Source: Streptomyces sp. NBC_01268 (GTDB lineage Bacteria; Actinomycetota; Actinomycetes; Streptomycetales; Streptomycetaceae). From it: a stretch of 64,000 nt of DNA. Position numbers and translations under genes: made by a program. The notes under the pieces were generated by a model. The model did no database searches. It was not told where the DNA came from and saw only the letters and a list, made by a program, of their open reading frames with translations. The first letter of the stretch is position 1. The number at the start of each line of letters is the position of its first letter. Positions 59,954 through 64,000 of this stretch are shown here, in pieces. The stretch covers positions 62,001-126,000 of the forward strand of contig NZ_CP108454.1 in NCBI RefSeq assembly GCF_036240795.1, in the 5' to 3' direction.

Positions 59954-60208
59954 TCAGCGGGCGGCCGCGACGAGCAGCGGGACGAGCGTGCGGCCCTCCA
60001 GGGCCTGTCGGTATGCCCCGCGCCGCTCGGCGTGCACGCTGCGGCGGGCCAGGCACAGCGTCCCGGCCGGCACTCCGCACGTCGGGCAGGGAACACCGAA
60101 CGCGCCGTGCCCGTACAGGCGCTGCGTCTCGTACGCGGCGTCCAGGACCGCGTCGGCGATCCGGTCGCCGAAGGACGGTGCGCGGCGCGGCGTGAGGGTC
60201 GTGCTCAT
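59954..60208 (-). CDS. small zinc-finger protein (84 aa)
   Basis: From ATG 60,208 the protein has an N-terminal helix (DRIADAVLDAAYETQRLYGH) and a zinc-binding CPTCGVPAGTLCLARRSVHA with C41, C44, C52 and H59. This is the layout of small phage- and actinobacteria-type zinc-finger proteins with the sequence CPxC-x7-C-x6-H. AGGAG lies about 13 bases upstream. It is probably a DNA- or protein-binding accessory factor. Alone between gaps. Confidence 0.75.
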   Translation of the reverse strand: MSTTLTPRRAPSFGDRIADAVLDAAYETQRLYGHGAFGVPCPTCGVPAGTLCLARRSVHAERRGAYRQALEGRTLVPLLVAAAR

Positions 60209-60657
60209 GGCGGGTCCATCTCCTGAGTTCGGCGGAGGTCGGCATCGTCAGGCCGTCCCGGGACTCCGACCCCGCCGCCGTTCACCCGTCGGCACGGAGG
60301 GGAGCCCTGGTTCACGACTCGACTGCGATGAGCCCTGTTCTACGGGATGGGTCTGACAGTGAGGGGCGGAGCCGATTCCGGGGGCCCTGACTCCGGCCTG
60401 GCAGCCGGTTCCGGGGGCCCTGGTCGCGGGACTGGCTGCCGCCCTGCCACGCTCCTCGACGGTCAGGTGCGGCGTTGCACGCCCGGCCGTCGAGCCTCGC
60501 TCACTCGAATCCCCCCGATGCCGCTTTTGTCCCTTCTCGTCAGTGATGCAGGTCACTCTCCGTAGGGCGTTGCGCATGGATCGCAGAGGTCAGGGCAGGT
60601 GGCCGGATCGCCGGACACCCGGCAGGGGGACTAGGAAAACGGAAGGCCAGACGCGAC
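60209..60657. other. upstream region of the betaine operon
   Basis: No gene seen. TTCCGGGGGCCCTG occurs twice about 32 bases apart (near 60,376 and 60,408), giving possible regulatory half-sites. The AT-richer leader before the GTG at 60,658 contains GGAAGG. Confidence 0.4.
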
Positions 60658-62169
60658 GTGACGGCAGCACAACAGACCATCCATGTGGGCGGAGAGTGGC
60701 GCGCAGCCCTGTCCGGAGCCACGCGCGAGATCATCGACCCCGCCGACGCGACCGCCTTCGCGCTCGTGGCCGAGGGCGGTGTCCAGGACACGGACGACGC
60801 CGTGGCCGCGGCGCGGGCCGCGTTCGACGCCGGTTCCTGGCCCCGTACGCCGGTCGCCGAGCGCGCCGCCCTCCTCAGGCGGGTCGCCGACCTGCTGAAG
60901 CGCGACCGCGAGCTGATCGGCGCTCTGGAGAGCCAGGACGCGGGCAAGACGCTGGAGGAGGGCCGCGTCGACGTCGACTGCGTCCGCGACGCCTTCCTCT
61001 ACTTCGCCGACCTCGTCGCGAACGAGGACGGTGGCGGGCGGGTCGTCGATGCCGGATCGGACGAGATCCGCAGCGTCGTCGTGCACGAGCCCGTCGGGGT
61101 CTGCGCCCTGATCACGCCGTGGAACTACCCGTTGCTCCAGGCCAGCTGGAAGATCGCGCCCGCCCTCGCCGCCGGCAACACCTTCGTGATCAAGCCCAGC
61201 GAGATCACCCCGCTGAGCACCGTCGTCCTGGTCGAACTGCTCCTGGAGGCCGGACTGCCACTCGGCGCGGCCAACGTCGTGACCGGCCCCGGCGACACCG
61301 TCGGCGCGCGGCTCGCCGAGCACCCCGACGTCGACCTCGTCTCGTTCACGGGCGGTCTCGTCAGCGGGACGAAGGTCGCCAGGGCGGCTGCCGACAGCGT
61401 GAAGAAGGTCGCCCTCGAACTGGGCGGCAAGAATCCCAACGTCGTCTTCGCCGACGCCTGTGCGACGCCCGAGGGGTTCGACACCGCCGTCGACCAGGCC
61501 CTCAACGCCGCGTTCATCCACAGCGGCCAGGTCTGCTCCGCCGGCTCCCGTCTCATCGTCGAGGCCTCGCTGCGGGAGCGCTTCGTCGCCGAACTCTCGC
61601 GGCGTGCGGCCCACATCAGGCTCGGGCGCGGTACCGACGAGGGCGTGGAGTGCGGTCCGCTGGTCTCCGCCGCGCAGCTGGCGAGGACCGAGGAGTACGT
61701 CGCCTCGGCCCTCGGCGAGGGCGCGGTGCTGCGGGCGGGCGGCGAGCGACCGGCCGGGGCGGGCTACTTCTACCGGCCCACGGTCCTCGACCGCTGCCAC
61801 CGCCGCATGCGGGTCGTCCGCGAGGAGGTCTTCGGGCCCGTCCTCACCGTGGAGACCTTCGAGACGGAGGACGAGGCCGTCGCCCTCGCCAACGACACCG
61901 AATTCGGCCTCGCCGGAGCGGTGTGGACCGCCGACGAGGACCGCGCCCAGCGCGTCGCGGCCCGGCTGCGCCACGGCACCGTCTGGATCAACGACTTCCA
62001 CCCGTACCTGCCGCAGGCGGAATGGGGCGGCTTCGGGAAGTCCGGCATCGGCCGGGAACTGGGCCCCAGCGGTCTCGCCGAGTACCGCGAGACCAAGCAC
62101 ATCTACCGGAACCTCGCTCCGCGCCCCGTGCGCTGGTTCGCGGGCGAGACGCAGAAGGACCAGGCATGA
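60658..62169 (+). CDS. betB: betaine-aldehyde-type dehydrogenase
   Basis: A 503-aa NAD(P)-dependent aldehyde dehydrogenase that would oxidise betaine aldehyde to glycine betaine. GTG 60,658 follows GGAAGG. Motifs: the cofactor site [20 protein letters not shown], the general base in [12 protein letters not shown] (Glu near 258), the nucleophile in [12 protein letters not shown] (Cys near 290) and [10 protein letters not shown], ending with the usual oligomerisation part. No signal peptide. Its stop overlaps the next start (ATGA), so it is the first gene of a coupled operon with choline dehydrogenase and an osmolyte transporter, which supports the substrate call. Confidence 0.88.
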   Translation: MTAAQQTIHVGGEWRAALSGATREIIDPADATAFALVAEGGVQDTDDAVAAARAAFDAGSWPRTPVAERAALLRRVADLLKRDRELIGALESQDAGKTLEEGRVDVDCVRDAFLYFADLVANEDGGGRVVDAGSDEIRSVVVHEPVGVCALITPWNYPLLQASWKIAPALAAGNTFVIKPSEITPLSTVVLVELLLEAGLPLGAANVVTGPGDTVGARLAEHPDVDLVSFTGGLVSGTKVARAAADSVKKVALELGGKNPNVVFADACATPEGFDTAVDQALNAAFIHSGQVCSAGSRLIVEASLRERFVAELSRRAAHIRLGRGTDEGVECGPLVSAAQLARTEEYVASALGEGAVLRAGGERPAGAGYFYRPTVLDRCHRRMRVVREEVFGPVLTVETFETEDEAVALANDTEFGLAGAVWTADEDRAQRVAARLRHGTVWINDFHPYLPQAEWGGFGKSGIGRELGPSGLAEYRETKHIYRNLAPRPVRWFAGETQKDQA

Positions 62170-63692
62170 ACGACCAGCACCTGTACGACTACGTCGTCGT
62201 CGGCGGCGGCACCGCGGGTTCGGTGATCGCCTCCCGGCTGACCGAGGACCCGAACGTCACCGTCGCCGTCATCGAGGGCGGCCCCAGCGACGTCGGCCGC
62301 GACGACGTCCTCACCCTGCGCCGCTGGATGGGCCTGCTCGGGGGCGAGCTGGACTACGACTACCCCACCACGGAGCAGCCCCGGGGCAACTCGTACATCC
62401 GGCACAGCCGGGCCCGGGTGCTGGGCGGCTGCTCCTCGCACAACACCCTCATCGCGTTCAAGCCCCTTCCCTCCGACTGGGACGAGTGGGCCGAGGCCGG
62501 TGCCGAGGGCTGGGACGCCGCCGCCATGGACCCCTACTTCGCCCGGCTGCGCAACAACGTCGTTCCCGTCGACGAGGCCGACCGGAACGCGATCGCGCGG
62601 GACTTCGTCGACGCGGCTCAGACCGCGCTCGGGGTGCCCCGCGTCGAGGGCTTCAACCGCGAGCCGTTCCACGAGGGCGTCGGCTTCTTCGACCTCGCCT
62701 ACCACCCGGAGAACAACAAGCGGTCGTCCGCCTCCGTCGCCTATCTCCACCCGTTCCTGGACCGGCCGAACCTGCACATCGCCCTGGAGACCTGGGCGTT
62801 CCGGCTGGAGTTCGAGGGCACCCGGGCGACCGGCGTGCACATCCGCGCGAAGGACGGCACGGAACACGTCGTGCGCGCTCGGCGCGAGATCCTGGTGTGC
62901 GCGGGCGCCGTGGACACCCCGCGCCTGCTGCTGCACTCCGGCGTCGGGCCGCGCGCCGATCTCGAGAAGCTCGGCATACCCGTCGTGCACGACCTGCCGG
63001 GCGTCGGAGAGAACCTGCTCGACCACCCCGAGTCGGTCATCGTGTGGGAGACCCACGGCCCGATCCCGGAGAACTCCGCGATGGACTCCGACGCCGGTCT
63101 CTTCGTCCGCCGGGACCCGGAGTCCGAGGGACCGGACCTGATGTTCCACTTCTACCAGATCCCCTTCACCGACAACCCCGAGCGACTGGGCTACGAACGG
63201 CCCGCGCACGGCGTGTCGATGACACCGAACATCCCCAAGCCGCGCAGCCGCGGCCGGTTGTACCTGACGAGCGACGACCCCGAGGTCAAGCCCGCTCTGG
63301 ACTTCCGGTACTTCACCGACGAGGACGACTACGACGGCCGGACCCTCGTCGACGGGATCCGCATCGCCCGGCAGATCGCGGCGAGCGAACCCCTGGCCGG
63401 CTGGCTGAAGCGCGAGGTGTGCCCGGGGCCGGAGATCACCTCGGACGAGGAGCTCAGCGCCTACGCCCGGCACGTCGCACACACCGTCTACCACCCGGCC
63501 GGCACCTGCCGGATGGGTGCCGTCGACGACGAACTCGCCGTCGTCGCACCCGACCTGAGGATCCGGGGCCTCGACGGCATCCGGATCGCCGACGCGTCCG
63601 TCTTCCCGACCATGACCGCCGTCAACCCCATGATCGGCGTGCTCATGGTCGGCGAGAAATGCGCCGACCTGCTGGGAGGTACGACCCGATGA
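62166..63692 (+). CDS. betA: choline dehydrogenase (GMC oxidoreductase)
   Basis: A 508-aa FAD enzyme of the GMC family. The N-terminal FAD site is [20 protein letters not shown], followed by the flavin-contact loop [17 protein letters not shown]. Further signatures are [19 protein letters not shown] and, near the C-terminus, [13 protein letters not shown] with the catalytic His, then [19 protein letters not shown]. It oxidises choline to betaine aldehyde; the adjacent aldehyde dehydrogenase would finish the path to glycine betaine. ATGA overlaps on both sides link it to its neighbours. Other small alcohols are possible substrates, but the operon favours choline. Confidence 0.88.
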   Translation: MNDQHLYDYVVVGGGTAGSVIASRLTEDPNVTVAVIEGGPSDVGRDDVLTLRRWMGLLGGELDYDYPTTEQPRGNSYIRHSRARVLGGCSSHNTLIAFKPLPSDWDEWAEAGAEGWDAAAMDPYFARLRNNVVPVDEADRNAIARDFVDAAQTALGVPRVEGFNREPFHEGVGFFDLAYHPENNKRSSASVAYLHPFLDRPNLHIALETWAFRLEFEGTRATGVHIRAKDGTEHVVRARREILVCAGAVDTPRLLLHSGVGPRADLEKLGIPVVHDLPGVGENLLDHPESVIVWETHGPIPENSAMDSDAGLFVRRDPESEGPDLMFHFYQIPFTDNPERLGYERPAHGVSMTPNIPKPRSRGRLYLTSDDPEVKPALDFRYFTDEDDYDGRTLVDGIRIARQIAASEPLAGWLKREVCPGPEITSDEELSAYARHVAHTVYHPAGTCRMGAVDDELAVVAPDLRIRGLDGIRIADASVFPTMTAVNPMIGVLMVGEKCADLLGGTTR

Positions 63693-64000
63693 GCATTCCG
63701 TACGCCCCGACCCGCACCACCACGCCGTCCCCGACCGCCGCGAGGTCCGTCTTCTCCGTACGCGGTCTGTGGAAGGTCTTCGGGCCCAAGGCCGAGCGTG
63801 TGCCCGACGACCAGGCGCTCGCGCGGCTCGGCGCGGCCGAGCTGCGCGAGCGCACCGGCTGCACCGCCGCTGTCCGCGACGTCTCCTTCGACGTCGCGAA
63901 AGGCGAGGTCTTCGTCGTCATGGGCCTGTCGGGCTCGGGCAAGTCGACGCTCGTACGCTGCCTGACCAGGCTGATCGAGCCGACCTCGGGCTCGGTCTCC
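63689..64000 (+). CDS. quaternary-amine (glycine betaine/proline) ABC transporter ATPase, partial
   Basis: The first 104 residues of an ABC ATPase are cut off by the window end. ATG 63,689 overlaps the stop of the choline dehydrogenase gene and has GGGAGG upstream. The protein has the long N-terminal insert of ProV/OpuAA-type ATPases ([20 protein letters not shown], then [20 protein letters not shown]). The Walker [10 protein letters not shown] is at residues 79-87, followed by [11 protein letters not shown]. It would energise uptake of choline or glycine betaine for osmoprotection. Permease and binding-protein genes are expected just beyond the window. Confidence 0.9.
   Translation, partial: MSIPYAPTRTTTPSPTAARSVFSVRGLWKVFGPKAERVPDDQALARLGAAELRERTGCTAAVRDVSFDVAKGEVFVVMGLSGSGKSTLVRCLTRLIEPTSGSVS

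Noticed and set aside
60543..62165. N-terminal extension of the choline dehydrogenase frame back to 60,543
   Set aside because: It lies entirely over the aldehyde dehydrogenase gene in another frame. The start at 62,166 overlaps the previous stop and begins just before the FAD motif.

Overview
The window is GC-rich DNA (about 70 percent G+C) with strong third-position GC bias, GTG starts and AGGAGG-type ribosome sites. It carries gene families typical of a streptomycete: YVTN and trefoil-lectin secreted proteins, small hydrophobic proteins, ArsR/TetR regulators, cold-shock protein and STAND NTPases. It is most likely chromosomal Streptomyces DNA. The many IS5-family insertions, frameshifted genes and lone conserved proteins suggest a chromosome arm rather than the core, which is an inference.

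Layout. 1-24,300: a cyclic-phosphate-processing receiver-like protein, a 1,024-aa tectonin-like propeller protein, ABC transporter debris, an MmpS-like lipoprotein-type gene, an IS zone (two intact transposases at 5.9-8.5 kb, broken copies at 10.4-10.7 and 15.6-16.4 kb), an FAD monooxygenase, a sortase, a secreted multidomain glycosidase-like protein, a serine hydrolase, a stand-alone HflX N-terminal domain, a two-repeat type I-E-like CRISPR remnant at 19,696-19,785, a TetR regulator divergent from a SnoaL-like/alcohol dehydrogenase pair, and a large membrane TPR-like protein. 24,400-31,600: two divergent large secreted repeat proteins and two small membrane proteins. 31,600-39,000: a glutamate-synthase-like FMN protein, a PoxB-type pyruvate oxidase/dehydrogenase, and a phospholipase C with a long extra C-terminus. 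39,300-44,300: small conserved proteins, a HAD-like protein, a membrane protein and a sirtuin.

44,397-50,079 is the most interesting unit: a minus-strand operon of a 191-aa protein, a 1,289-aa STAND/NLR-like NTPase and a TPR protein. The small protein carries an internal G/I/H-rich motif and a Gln/Gly/Asp-rich tail, and a similar motif opens the NTPase. This is the architecture expected of an amyloid-type signalling pair in conflict or cell-death systems. Beyond it lie a broken chrB, a ClpX-type zinc-finger protein with a double palindromic operator, a secreted lectin, a DUF817 protein, a cold-shock gene with a hairpin-rich leader, and a lectin-bearing metalloprotease.

60,658-64,000 (cut by the window end): a translationally coupled choline-to-glycine-betaine operon (aldehyde dehydrogenase, GMC choline dehydrogenase, quaternary-amine ABC ATPase). 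No rRNA or tRNA gene was recognised. All family assignments come from reading motifs by eye; no database search was run.
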